Shown: positions 17,937 to 27,500 of the stretch, piece after piece
Position numbering within the stretch: the stretch's first letter is position 1
Layout: each line of letters begins with the position of its first letter
From: Planctobacterium sp965279005
Lineage (GTDB): Bacteria; Pseudomonadota; Gammaproteobacteria; Enterobacterales; Alteromonadaceae
Assembly (NCBI GenBank): GCA_965279005.1
Contig: CBDIHK010000018.1
Location: 1 to 64,000 of the forward strand
DNA length: 64,000 nt
Direction of reading: 5' to 3'
The notes under the pieces: generated by a model
Seen by the model: the letters and a program-made list of their open reading frames with translations, nothing else
The model's database searches: none
What the model was told of the DNA's origin: nothing
Position numbers and translations under genes: made by a program

Positions 17937-19388
17937 TTATGCTGGCTGGGCTTGGTTGGCGCTGCCAGCTTGGCCTTCGGCAGTTTCACTGCTTTCTTTC
18001 ATTGTGATAGTTTTGTAGCAGTTATATGCCATAAGTAGCATACCGGCCACTACAAACACACCGCCGATAAAGCGCATGAAATAGTACGGCATGGATGCTT
18101 CTAAGCTTTCTACAAAGCTATAAGTCAGGGTACCGTCGGCATTCACTGCACGCCACATCAAGCCTTGCATTACACCAGAGATCCACATGGCAACGATATA
18201 CAACACTACGCCAATGGTGGCTAGCCAGAAATGGACGTTGACCAAGCGCACGCTGTACATCTTAGATTTGTTAAACAGGATAGGCATTAGGTGGTAAATC
18301 GAACCGATTGACACCATTGCTACCCAACCTAATGCGCCCGAGTGCACGTGACCGATGGTCCAGTCAGTATAGTGGGATAGGGCGTTAACTGTCTTAATCG
18401 CCATCATTGGGCCTTCGAAGGTAGACATACCATAGAAAGACAAAGAAACAATAAGGAAGCGTAAGATAGGATCCGAACGCAATTTATGCCACGCGCCAGA
18501 AAGGGTCATAATACCGTTGATCATGCCGCCCCAAGAAGGCACAAACAGGACGACTGACATCACCATCCCTAGGGACTGGGTCCAATCAGGCAGTGCTGTG
18601 TAGTGCAAGTGGTGTGGACCTGCCCATATGTACAAGGATACTAGCGCCCAAAAGTGGATGACAGATAAGCGGTATGAATAAACTGGACGTCCCGCTTGCT
18701 TCGGTACGAAGTAGTACATCATGCCCAAGAATCCAGCGGTCAAGAAGAACCCTACGGCATTATGGCCATACCACCACTGCATCATGGCATCAACAGCACC
18801 ACCATACATGGAGTAAGATTTAGTAAGGGAAACTGGAACCGCCATGCTATTACCAATGTGCAGCACGGCAACAGTGATAATAAAGGCGCCAAAGAACCAG
18901 TTGGCCACATAGATATGCGAGACGCGGCGCATGATCATGGTGCCGAAGAAGTTAATAAGGTATGCGACCCAGACAAGCGTAATTAGGATGTCTAAAGGCC
19001 ACTCCAACTCAGCGTATTCTTTACCGCCAGTAATACCCAGTGGCAAGGTTATCGCAGCTCCGAGAATGACCGCTTGCCACCCCCAGAAAGTAAAGCTCGC
19101 CAGCTTATCGCTGAATAGCCGCACCTGGGATGTTCGTTGCACTATGTAGTAGGACGTTGCAAATAACGCACAACCCCCAAAGGCAAAAATTACGGCATTG
19201 GTATGCAATGGACGTAATCGCGAGAATGTTAACCAAGGCGTATCGAAGTTAAGCGCTGGCCAAATTAGCTGTGCAGCGAGTAATACGCCGACAGTCATGC
19301 CTACGATGCCCCAAATTACTGTCATGACAGCAAACTTTTTGACAATGTCGTAGTTGTATTCAGGATGTGCTTGAGCTGCGTGACTCAT
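17937..19388 (-). CDS. ccoN: Cytochrome cbb3 oxidase subunit I (CcoN/FixN)
   Basis: A 483-residue catalytic subunit of the C-type heme-copper oxidase, which reduces oxygen with very high affinity at a heme b3-CuB centre and pumps protons. It has about twelve membrane helices and conserved His residues, for example in RPLHTNAVIFAFGG (low-spin heme ligand), WYGHNAVGFFLTAG (CuB and Tyr region), GPHHLHYTALPDW and GHVHSGALGWVAM (heme ligands). It is the first gene of ccoNOQP. A perfect Fnr box lies about 190 bases upstream, consistent with microaerobic induction. Confidence 0.96.
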   Translation of the reverse strand: MSHAAQAHPEYNYDIVKKFAVMTVIWGIVGMTVGVLLAAQLIWPALNFDTPWLTFSRLRPLHTNAVIFAFGGCALFATSYYIVQRTSQVRLFSDKLASFTFWGWQAVILGAAITLPLGITGGKEYAELEWPLDILITLVWVAYLINFFGTMIMRRVSHIYVANWFFGAFIITVAVLHIGNSMAVPVSLTKSYSMYGGAVDAMMQWWYGHNAVGFFLTAGFLGMMYYFVPKQAGRPVYSYRLSVIHFWALVSLYIWAGPHHLHYTALPDWTQSLGMVMSVVLFVPSWGGMINGIMTLSGAWHKLRSDPILRFLIVSLSFYGMSTFEGPMMAIKTVNALSHYTDWTIGHVHSGALGWVAMVSIGSIYHLMPILFNKSKMYSVRLVNVHFWLATIGVVLYIVAMWISGVMQGLMWRAVNADGTLTYSFVESLEASMPYYFMRFIGGVFVVAGMLLMAYNCYKTITMKESSETAEGQAGSANQAQPA

Positions 19389-19578
19389 TTTTTACCATCT
19401 TCCACTAGTGTTGAGCGTTTAATATTATTGCTTTGCAAAGTCTTCCCGTATAACCATAGATAACATTCAGGGTTTCTACAAATTTGCCGGAATATTGACC
19501 TAACTGGTTGATTGACCGTGAAAAACGGGCTGATAATAAAGCGTTTACATGGAAAAAGATAGTCAGTTTGGGCTTCGC

Positions 19579-19592
19579 TTGATCTTGATCAA
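19579..19592. promoter_or_regulatory. Fnr box, perfect consensus, in the ccoN divergent region
   Basis: TTGATCTTGATCAA is an exact match to the Fnr/Anr consensus TTGAT-N4-ATCAA. It lies in the 255-base intergenic region between ccoN (minus, start 19388) and the small membrane-anchored gene at 19644 (plus), 190 bases from the first and 52 from the second. It could serve either or both. Fnr itself is encoded 7 kb away in this window. Confidence 0.8.
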
Positions 19593-19643
19593 AAAAAAAT
19601 TAAGCTATAGCTAAGTGTTTGAAAATCAAATGTTAAATTTCTG

Positions 19644-20072
19644 TTGCAAAAACTTATAACAATTCCGGTTTGCGCTGTTTTAGTGCTTGGGCTTGCCTTT
19701 GCCGGTAAGCAATATTTACAGCGTGCTGGTAGCGCACAAATCCAGTCTTCAAGTGCCAGTTTGGCCACTGATTCGTTGCCTGAACTCCACATTTCAATAC
19801 ACCCTTTTCCGGTTGTTGTGGAAGAACAAATTGACGTTAGTATCTCTGGCTTGCAAAACGCCGAGATAACCTCTGCATGGGTGGAAGGCGTCAATATGTT
19901 TATGGGTAAAATTCCTGTTGTGTTGGAGCAACAGGAGGATGGCGCCAAAGGTTGGTTTTTCCTAGGTAGCTGCAGTGAACCAAAGATGCAGTGGCAATTG
20001 GTTCTCCAGTTATCGCTAGCGGATAGCAGTAGCCAACGGGTGACCTATGTGTTTGCAACCAATGCTGGCTAA
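19644..20072 (+). CDS. Small membrane-anchored protein divergent from ccoN
   Basis: A 142-residue protein with an N-terminal signal anchor (ITIPVCAVLVLGLAFAG) and a periplasmic beta-rich domain ending VTYVFATNAG. It starts with TTG; the nearest upstream ATG is out of frame. Proteins of this type sit divergent from ccoN in Shewanella relatives and resemble cbb3-associated hypothetical proteins, but no function is established. The Fnr box is 52 bases upstream, so co-regulation with the oxidase is plausible. Confidence 0.65.
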   Translation: MQKLITIPVCAVLVLGLAFAGKQYLQRAGSAQIQSSSASLATDSLPELHISIHPFPVVVEEQIDVSISGLQNAEITSAWVEGVNMFMGKIPVVLEQQEDGAKGWFFLGSCSEPKMQWQLVLQLSLADSSSQRVTYVFATNAG

Positions 20073-20140
20073 AAGGGCGGAGCGTAGGGCAAATAAAAAG
20101 GGCACAGCGAAGTGTGCCCATGGCTCAACTAAGTTCCCTG

Positions 20141-20608
20141 TTACATCTGGCTTTGCAGGTAGTTTTGCAGGCCAACTTTTTGGATTAATCCCAGCTGTTG
20201 CTCCAGCCAGTAAGCGTGATCCATTTCTGTATCTTGAATTAAGGTTTGCAACATATTGCGGGATACGTAGTCTTGTTCCGCTTCACACAATGCAATCGTG
20301 TCCTTGAGCAATGAATCGTTTAAATATTCAATTTTAAGGTCATTTTCCAACATGCTTGGTACGTCACTGCCCACTAATAGCGGATCCCGTTTGGACAAGT
20401 CAGGTGTGCCTTCTAGGAACAAAATGCGCTGTATCAGCAAAGAAGCATGTTGTTTTTCGTCGTCGAACTCATGGTCTATCCTGGCGAATAGCTTGTTTAG
20501 TCCCCAATCTTCATACATCCTGGAGTGGATGAAATATTGATCCATGGCGGTGAGTTCATTGGCCAGAAGGCGGTTTAACGCATCAATTACCTTACTGTTA
20601 CCTTTCAT
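20141..20608 (-). CDS. bfr: Bacterioferritin, ferroxidase-type subunit
   Basis: A 155-residue ferritin-fold subunit. The di-iron ferroxidase ligands match E. coli Bfr: E18, E51, H54 and E94, plus an E-x-x-H pair (E128, H131, shifted by one residue). The heme ligand Met52 is replaced by Lys (DDEKQH), so this subunit should oxidise iron but not bind heme at the two-fold interface. It is coupled to the heme-type subunit upstream by a one-base overlap. Together they should form a mixed 24-mer that stores iron. Confidence 0.92.
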   Translation of the reverse strand: MKGNSKVIDALNRLLANELTAMDQYFIHSRMYEDWGLNKLFARIDHEFDDEKQHASLLIQRILFLEGTPDLSKRDPLLVGSDVPSMLENDLKIEYLNDSLLKDTIALCEAEQDYVSRNMLQTLIQDTEMDHAYWLEQQLGLIQKVGLQNYLQSQM

Positions 20609-21084
20609 TAGTCTTCTCCCGAAATTTGCGCTTGCAAGTAATTTTCAATACCCATGTTGTCAATCTGGTACTGCTGGGTTTCAAGCCAGTCTATGTGTTC
20701 TTCTTCTTGTTCTAAGATTTCCGCCAGTAGCTCCCTGCTGACAAAGTCCTTTGCCAATTCACATTCGGCGATGGCATTTTTTAGAATCGGAATTTGTTGC
20801 AATTCGAATTCGAGATCGCATTGCAGCATTTCTTCGGTTTTTTCACCAATTAGTAACTTGCCTAAGTTCTGCAGGTTAGGTAGGCCCTCCAAAAATAAAA
20901 TCCTTTCCATGAGCTTATCGGCTTGTTTCATGTCTAGGATCGACTTTTTATAGGCGGTTTTGTTTAGCTCTTCAAAACCCCAGTTCCGGTACATTCTGGC
21001 ATGCAGGAAATACTGGTTAATGGAGGTCAATTCAGAGGTAAGCACTTCATTCAATAACGCGACGATTTTTTTATCTGCTTTCAT
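20608..21084 (-). CDS. bfr: Bacterioferritin, heme-type subunit
   Basis: A 158-residue bacterioferritin subunit. It keeps the heme-ligand Met52 (LDMKQAD) and E18, E94 and the EEEH motif, but two ferroxidase positions are changed, E51 to Asp and H54 to Gln. That predicts a heme-carrying subunit with weak or no ferroxidase activity, complementary to its partner. Two-subunit bacterioferritins of this kind are known in Pseudomonas, Neisseria and Shewanella. A weak Fur-like site lies upstream. Confidence 0.92.
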   Translation of the reverse strand: MKADKKIVALLNEVLTSELTSINQYFLHARMYRNWGFEELNKTAYKKSILDMKQADKLMERILFLEGLPNLQNLGKLLIGEKTEEMLQCDLEFELQQIPILKNAIAECELAKDFVSRELLAEILEQEEEHIDWLETQQYQIDNMGIENYLQAQISGED

Positions 21085-21176
21085 TGATCTAGCTCAAATA
21101 TTTACTTCCAATGCAGTATAGTCTACAAATCCTGCAAAATAAACAAAAACCTTTATATATCAATAAGATATAAAAT

Positions 21177-21195
21177 GTGAATGATTCTTATTTTG
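21177..21195. promoter_or_regulatory. Weak Fur-box-like sequence upstream of bacterioferritin
   Basis: GTGAATGATTCTTATTTTG matches the 19-base Fur consensus at about 12 positions, including the core AATGAT and ATT. It lies 93 bases upstream of the first bacterioferritin gene and 100 bases upstream of the divergent gene at 21295. Iron control fits the genes, but the match is only moderate. Confidence 0.35.
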
Positions 21196-21294
21196 ACCTT
21201 CTTTTTTAATTGCAAGCAGACTTGAGTGTAAAAAATTAGCGCGAGCATCGCTAACGAGGTAACCTAAACATACTGTATTGTTGAATACCCACCC

Positions 21295-21942
21295 ATGTTC
21301 AAAAAATTACTTATCATCATTATCTTAGTCTCTTTCGGCTACGCCCTAGCGGTCTTTGTCCCGATGCCTGAAGATTGGGCTGGAGACATGAAGCAGCCGT
21401 TCCAAGAAGGTGGGATAGTGGGTGATTCAATCATCGGGGAATACATCGGCGTGCTACCTGGGGGGGAAGAAGCTCCGGTGGAAGAAGCCGAAGAGGATAC
21501 CACCCAGTATGCACAACAGTCAGATCTTTTAGTCAGACCTACGGAGCAAGATGTCAAGTACAGCGTGTTAATGGGCGATTTTATTGACCAGCTAAGCGCC
21601 GATACCTGGTTGCAACAAACTGGGTTTGCTGGAGAAAGCCCTGCCTATATACCCTATAAAGATCCCTTGGGTAGCAAGTCTATATTGTTATTGGCAGGAC
21701 AATATGACGACCAGGCAACTGCCCAACAGATGCGTAAACAATGGCAGCAGCAATATGACCTCAGTTTACAAGTCGTTAAATTCCCTATATTGGTTACTCC
21801 AGAGCAAGCAGAGGCGGCTAAACAGGCTGCTGAGCAACAGGCGCAACAGGAACAAAATGCCAAGATCATGGCAACAGCATTGGCGGAGGCGCTAAAACAA
21901 AACCAGCAAAGCCCAAAACAGGGCTCAGGTGATGGTGGGTAG
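21295..21942 (+). CDS. Membrane-anchored protein with SPOR-like region
   Basis: A 215-residue protein with an N-terminal membrane anchor (LLIIIILVSFGYALAVFVPM), an acidic linker (residues 55-75, rich in Glu), and a folded segment around residues 85-165 that resembles a SPOR-type repeat domain (SILLLAGQYDDQATAQQMRKQW). A Gln/Ala-rich helical tail follows. SPOR domains bind denuded peptidoglycan at division sites; assignment here is tentative. The gene stands alone. Confidence 0.6.
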   Translation: MFKKLLIIIILVSFGYALAVFVPMPEDWAGDMKQPFQEGGIVGDSIIGEYIGVLPGGEEAPVEEAEEDTTQYAQQSDLLVRPTEQDVKYSVLMGDFIDQLSADTWLQQTGFAGESPAYIPYKDPLGSKSILLLAGQYDDQATAQQMRKQWQQQYDLSLQVVKFPILVTPEQAEAAKQAAEQQAQQEQNAKIMATALAEALKQNQQSPKQGSGDGG

Positions 21943-21953
21943 GTCTTTTAATT

Positions 21954-22232
21954 TTACTTTAATTGACCTTTTAGCCTGTGGTTAGTTTGCCAACCTGCTT
22001 CGGCCAGTGTCTTTACAAAGTAAATGTTTAATGCTGACTGCCCTTGCGAACCAAAAAAAATGAATTTGTCGGCATCGCCTTTGTCTTTGCTAATGAACCA
22101 GCGTTCATCGCCATAGGCAAGCCCCTTGTTAGGTACCACATAGACGCACAGGTCGGCCTTGCCTTTGACCTGTGTAATATGGGCAACGAGATGTGATTCA
22201 GTAATGTTAAATGTCTGATATATACGTGCCAA
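21954..22232 (-). CDS. DUF6150 small protein
   Basis: A 92-residue protein matching the DUF6150 pattern, with MARIYQTFNITESHLVAHI at the start, KADLCVYVV in the middle, and DKFIFFGSQGQSALNIYFV and AGWQ near the end. It has no signal peptide. Function is unknown. It is convergent with the gene at 21295 with an 11-base gap. Confidence 0.65.
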   Translation of the reverse strand: MARIYQTFNITESHLVAHITQVKGKADLCVYVVPNKGLAYGDERWFISKDKGDADKFIFFGSQGQSALNIYFVKTLAEAGWQTNHRLKGQLK

Positions 22233-22882
22233 ACGCCAAACCTAGTAGTCACTATTTCTAGTCAATAAAGGGCAAAACAAACCTGGCAACCCGTGTTAAC
22301 CGTTTGCATTTGTTATTATTTACCACTATTGTCGGAGGGTAAGTGGATAAAATTTGACTATACCCCATGTTTATGTGGCGCCTATTATGGGTCACCTCCG
22401 TGGGGTTCTGGCTTTGTTTGGTGGTTAACTTTGATGAATTTTGCTGATCGCCGGTTGGGGCGCAACCCTGTCAAACTGATTGGGATAAATGCGCCGTTCC
22501 AGCCGAGCTTACAGTTTGGCCGTGTATACGACGCAGCAGGTGATCCCCGCAGTAGTGCAAACGCTGCTTGGGGCAACCAAAACCGTGGCCGGGGCGACCA
22601 AAATGAAGGCATTAAGCAACCCCTCCCTGCTCGGGAGCAGAGTATCCTAAGCCACCAACTTTCACCGCAGATGCAAAGTGCATTGCGAGGCGGTATGCGG
22701 CCATTGGAAAACAAAGGCCGTGGACAATACCAGCAAAAGCCCGTTGAACTGCATTCAGTGCACCTTGGTGCCGCAATTGGCCACAGCCAGCAGCGCAATC
22801 TGACGGTCTCTGCCTGTGCCAGCCCTCATGGTCACATGGCATTGCGGCGTGTATCGGGTGACTACAACTATCAAGTGTGAAT
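22233..22882. other. 650-base region without a recognisable gene; doubtful plus-strand ORF 22434-22880
   Basis: This stretch is GC-richer than its surroundings (about 22440-22870). The only plausible reading is a plus-strand ORF that would start MNFADRRLGRNPVKLIG at 22434 (149 codons), rich in Gln, Gly, Arg and Ala. It has no convincing ribosome-binding site and no recognised domain. Minus-strand ORFs here are Trp/Cys-rich and look like shadows. It may be a decayed gene. It separates the DUF6150 gene from the end of the T6SS operon. Confidence 0.3.
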
Positions 22883-23425
22883 CTAGCCACTGACTTCCCC
22901 AATATTGTCCCGCGGCAATAAATGCCCTAAATCTTTCAGCATCAAAAAGTGGCTATGGCCATCGATATAGCCTGTGATTTCTGAGGTTACTATAAAGCCA
23001 TTGCGCAAATAAAACTCATAGTTATGTAGGGTGCTGGTTTCCAGCATGATGGCGCGTGCTCCCATGGCAAGCGTAACCTGTTCGGAAGCTTCAAGTAACA
23101 CTTTGCCAAGATCTAGGCCGCGGAATTCAGGTTCCAGCCAAAACGAATAAAGGCTGGCGGTGTTCCAACGCCGGTGCAATAACAAGCCTCCAACTAACTG
23201 GTCGTTATCACCCCATAGGTTGGCAAAGCCTTCATATTCGACTGCGTAAAGTCCCAAGTTCTGGGCTTCCATTTCGGCAATTTTTAGTTCCAGTGGGTGT
23301 TCGCGTTTTCCCAGCGGTTTGTAGCCGGCATCTAATAACAGCGGCGATAAACCATTGGGGGTTACCATTTCCTGGATGACTTGGGTGTACTCCGGGTTAG
23401 CTTGTGGATCCTGGCTTGCGTACAT
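22883..23425 (-). CDS. GNAT-family acetyltransferase at the end of the T6SS operon
   Basis: A 180-residue N-acetyltransferase. The acetyl-CoA-binding signature lies in FWLEPEFRGLDLGKVLLEAS and the usual last strands are FYLRNGFIVTSE. GNAT proteins acetylate small molecules or protein amines. It is the last gene on the T6SS strand, 14 bases after tssA, so it is probably co-transcribed. It is not a standard T6SS component. It could be a regulatory modifier, an effector or immunity factor, or a bystander. Confidence 0.8.
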   Translation of the reverse strand: MYASQDPQANPEYTQVIQEMVTPNGLSPLLLDAGYKPLGKREHPLELKIAEMEAQNLGLYAVEYEGFANLWGDNDQLVGGLLLHRRWNTASLYSFWLEPEFRGLDLGKVLLEASEQVTLAMGARAIMLETSTLHNYEFYLRNGFIVTSEITGYIDGHSHFLMLKDLGHLLPRDNIGEVSG

Positions 23426-23439
23426 AGTGCTGTCCCTGC

Positions 23440-24570
23440 TTACCGCCTACCTTGCTGCTTGTTATCCAGTTCCAGTCCCATCATCTCGAATATGTTGAGC
23501 TGCCCTTGGTATTGGATAAACAACTCTTGGTACAACTCCGCAGTGTTCATTTGCCCCCATTCAATTGCCTTATATATAAGGTGTGGAACAGGGCTGTGGG
23601 GGTCGTCATGGGAAATGTATTCCGCTGCTTCCGCAAGCTGTGCATAAGCGTCGGTCCGGTTCCTAATTGGGCCGCCACCATGGCCACCCCCTTGGTGGCC
23701 AGCGGCACCGTATTCCAGTTCGTCATCTTGCTCAGACACATCATCTGAGTGGGAGGCAGCTTCGAGCCCACCGCGGTGTTTTACATGGCTATACAGGGTT
23801 TCGTAAATTTCCTCTAGCAGGTTGCGCAAGCCGCCAAGTGATGGTGAGTAGTGCCCGCAAAGGTCATCCAGTAGCTGGGTAAAGTCATCTAGCGCGATGA
23901 TGGCAAGCTGAAGATCCTCGAATACATCACGATAGAATTCTATGGGGGTCGCGATAATGGCACTCACCACCGTCTGGGTTTGCAAATAGTCGCTTGGGTC
24001 GATGTTTTTCTTAGCTTCTGCTGGTAGCTGCTCAAATTGCGCCGCTCGCTCCCAATCTTCCCAACTGTAGGCGATCTCGCCACGTGCTAATGTGATGGGC
24101 AATTGCTTGACCACAGGTTGTAGTTTTTCGTTGAGCCAGACGATGAGGTTGGTGCGGTACTCCAGATCACCATCTTCTACTTCTGGGTACATGCTTTCCC
24201 AAAACGTTGCGCAAAGTTGGTGGATGAAGTGGATGCACGGGCCAATTGCAGAAAAGCCCTGCTGGTTTAACTGGGCTTCCAGTAGCCATATTGCCAGCTG
24301 CAGGTCTTTGCTCTTCTCGCTAATCGCCTCAATTGCTAGCTTGCTGACTTCCTCCCAATCCGCCATATTGAGGTCGTGCTCCCACTGGCCCATGGGTAGG
24401 CTCGGGTCGTCGGCACTGCGCGCGGCTTTGATGGCAGAATACACACCGTTGTGTTTAAGGTTTCGGCCGCTTGGGCTTTGCTGGTCTATTTGTTGTAACA
24501 AGCTGTCAATTGGCACCCCTACCAGGGCATTAAAGCGTGATTGCAACGTGTCAGAGTATTCAACGGTCAT
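23440..24570 (-). CDS. tssA: T6SS protein TssA (ImpA N-terminal domain)
   Basis: A 376-residue TssA-family protein. The N-terminal ImpA_N domain is visible as PSGRNLKHNGVYSAIKAARS followed by DWEEVSKLAIEAISEKSKDL and the helix LQLAIWLLEAQL. The C-terminal third holds a Gly/His-rich linker (GHQGGGHGGG) and a short helical domain (YISHDDPHSPVPHLIYKAI). TssA proteins sit at the baseplate and the distal end of the growing tail to guide polymerisation. It lies 10 bases after tssM. Confidence 0.9.
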   Translation of the reverse strand: MTVEYSDTLQSRFNALVGVPIDSLLQQIDQQSPSGRNLKHNGVYSAIKAARSADDPSLPMGQWEHDLNMADWEEVSKLAIEAISEKSKDLQLAIWLLEAQLNQQGFSAIGPCIHFIHQLCATFWESMYPEVEDGDLEYRTNLIVWLNEKLQPVVKQLPITLARGEIAYSWEDWERAAQFEQLPAEAKKNIDPSDYLQTQTVVSAIIATPIEFYRDVFEDLQLAIIALDDFTQLLDDLCGHYSPSLGGLRNLLEEIYETLYSHVKHRGGLEAASHSDDVSEQDDELEYGAAGHQGGGHGGGPIRNRTDAYAQLAEAAEYISHDDPHSPVPHLIYKAIEWGQMNTAELYQELFIQYQGQLNIFEMMGLELDNKQQGRR

Positions 24571-24580
24571 TGTTGTTACC

Positions 24581-27500
24581 TCACTGGTTCACATCTGGGG
24601 CAAATTCTGGGAACTGATTTGGTATCGCAAGTGGTATCTTCTGTTTAGTTTCTGGATCCACCCCATATACCGTCAGCCTGGCAAACGCGCGCATGGTGTT
24701 GGGTTCTGGCGGCTGCGATTGCCCGTCTTTGGCCAATACATTGGCTTCAAATTTAAGCAGTTTTGATTCTGCTACTAAGGATTCTGTATCTATTTCTGTC
24801 GCGTGGTAGGTCTGGGCAAACTTGAGCAGTCCCCAAATATCTTCAATCCTATATGCCATTTGGTCGTCTAGGTTGCGCGTACCATTGATTGGGAAGCCCC
24901 GATAGGGCGATTGCTGTGCCCAGTCCAAAACCAGGTTAATGGTATCATTGGGGCGCCAAAAGATGGCTTGGCTTGTGCCCGGGAAGTTCGCACGATATTC
25001 ACCACTGGTAAGTTGCCAACTGGCAAGGTGTTGGGTGAAGGCGCTGTATTCCTGCATCACATTAAACTCCAACTCTAGCTCAAGGCCTGAAGAGCCTTTA
25101 CTGGAGGCCAACAGGGTGTTTTCAAACAAAAGCGCCGCTTGTTCTAAATCGCGCAAGAAAGTCCTGGCTGTTTCATAACTGTTGTCTTTCCAAGCTAGCA
25201 CTGCCATGCGTTGCACCAAACCATCTGCCAACGGGCGGTATTGGGCCAAGAAGTCGCGCATAATTTTGGGCGAAATGCTGCGGGCACCCGCGCTTCTGCT
25301 AAACGGCGCTTTGTCAGCCAACAGGTCAGTGAATAGTTGTTTGATTTGGGCATATTCCCGTTTGATCTGATCCGCCTTATAGCTGTTGCAATGGGAGACC
25401 GCTCGTTCGATGATTTGCTTATGGCCCTGGGCAAATACGTCACTGGCTTGTGGTTTCTCAAGTTCAGCTGTCGTAGCAAAGCAGTTGCTTTGGTTGATGC
25501 TCGGCAACTGGTTGGCCATAAATTGGGCAAGTTGCTGCAAACTATTGCTAGGGTCTTTGTTTTGTTGTTTGTTGAGTTCAATCAAGGTATTTTGCCATTT
25601 GCCAAACAAGGCGTAATTGACGTACTTACCCTGGGTGTTGAGCAAGAACACAACCAGCGGTTCGGCATATTCCAGGGCAATCCCGGTTGCGCGTTCCTCT
25701 TGGGCAGCCAGATAATCCTGCAACTGGCCATCGCCGCCGATACCAAACAGGACATCATTGTACTGGTGCGCACTCCACCTGGGCTTGTTAAGCGGTGTAA
25801 AAATCCGGTTATCCCGATACAACTTATCCACCTTTTGCAGCAGCCTGTAGGCGTGATCCTGACTTAATTTGCGCAGCCAGGCCTCGCTTTCTTCAAATTC
25901 CAATTTTTTAAATGCCAATAACAGTGCCAAAACAGAATCCATTGACTTACGGAAGTTGCCGATAGCGGCAGCTAAAAACGCCTCCTGTTGGTTAACCGGG
26001 CGTAGTGATTCAGGCCTGAAGTCAGGTACTTCCTGTACCATAGCCGCTTGGATATGGCGGTTCATGGCAAATTGCAGTTGTTTAAGGGCGATACCTTGGG
26101 AAAAGTAAGGTTGGCTGTCTGCGACTGGACGGTTCGGCAAGCTCACTGATTGAAAGTTGTCTCGGGCATAGGCTTGGTACTCTTCGTATAATCCTAAGGC
26201 TTCATTGAGTTGTTCGGTCGACCAAAAGAAATCAGCTTCTACTTCAACATATTCTGACAATCCCGCCGTCTCCATGTAAGACAGGGACATACTGTGTTGG
26301 ACAGCCTCAAATAGGACAGTGGCTTTGTCGGTCAGTTGCATCGGGTAGCTGGTTTTGCTGTACAAGTCCAGCACCAAGCTTTTGTCGTCATTGGCCATGG
26401 TTTCAGCAATGCGGTTTTCACAGCGTTGCAGGAAATTCTCTTGGAAGTTTTCTTCGTAGCCAAAATAGTTGCTGATCACCCTAAGCGAGTCATGGATCCG
26501 CCTACATTCGTTGGTTTCGCTGTGGGAAAGCAACCAATAGTTGTTTAAATGGTTTAGCCAGGTCTCAAAACGGGCTAAGGTATCGGCAAACTCAGGGATA
26601 GTGTTGTACCAAGACACCACCGTAGGCAAGCTGTTAAGTTGGTCACCAATGCGGAAAAAATCTCTAGGTGCAGTTACCTCGTTGGCGATTTGGTCTATTT
26701 CGCGATCTGCCATCGCCTTGATTTCATTCCAGCGTTTATTTGTACGCAGCTCCTGCACCGTGCAGAAAGGGTTACTAGTGATTTTGTTCACGTGGTTGGA
26801 AATGGCTTTTAAATACAGCGATGAGCGTTCGTAAAAGCTCGGTGGTAGCTTTTCGTTGTATAGGTATGCGACGAGGTCGGTAAACCTTTGTTCTACCTCT
26901 TCAGGGGTAAAGGTGTCTTCTGTAATTAAGTCTTCAAGTTCCTTTTGACGCAAGAGATTGACGGCGAGTGCATCGAGTTTGTCAGTAAAATCTACAGCAG
27001 AGCGCTTTTCAGCAAACGCCAGCATTTGGTTTTGGATTTTCTCTTGCATCCGGCACTGGAACGCGGGAAATACTATGCCATCAAAAATGTTTTCAGAAAA
27101 ATAGGTCTCCACTTCATCGTTAAACGGGTTGCGCCACGACAGCGGCATACTTAGGTAGCTGATGGTACTGGCGTCAATTTTGGCCACATGGTTTAGCACG
27201 TGGTTGACGTGCTGCATGTCTACTGTGCTTTGCAGCTGGGGCTGGTTGTCGATGGCCGCAACCAGGCTTTGGGTTTGCTCGGACAACTGGGCTGAGTCAT
27301 AAACCAATAATATTGCCAGCAATGACAAGGAACCGATTGTGCTGTATTGGTATGCGCGCAATTTTGAATTGCTGGACAGCAATTTGTTTTGTGGCGGAAA
27401 TGCCAAGGAACTTTCAGCAAATATTTTCTGCTCAAACAAGTCCTGCAAAAACAAGTGACGTGCAGGCCCTGATTCGGCTTGCTGTTGGCAACCCGTAAAG

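Noticed and set aside
22385..22798. 137-codon minus-strand ORF
   Set aside because: Trp, Cys and Pro-rich with no motif; typical of a GC-rich shadow.
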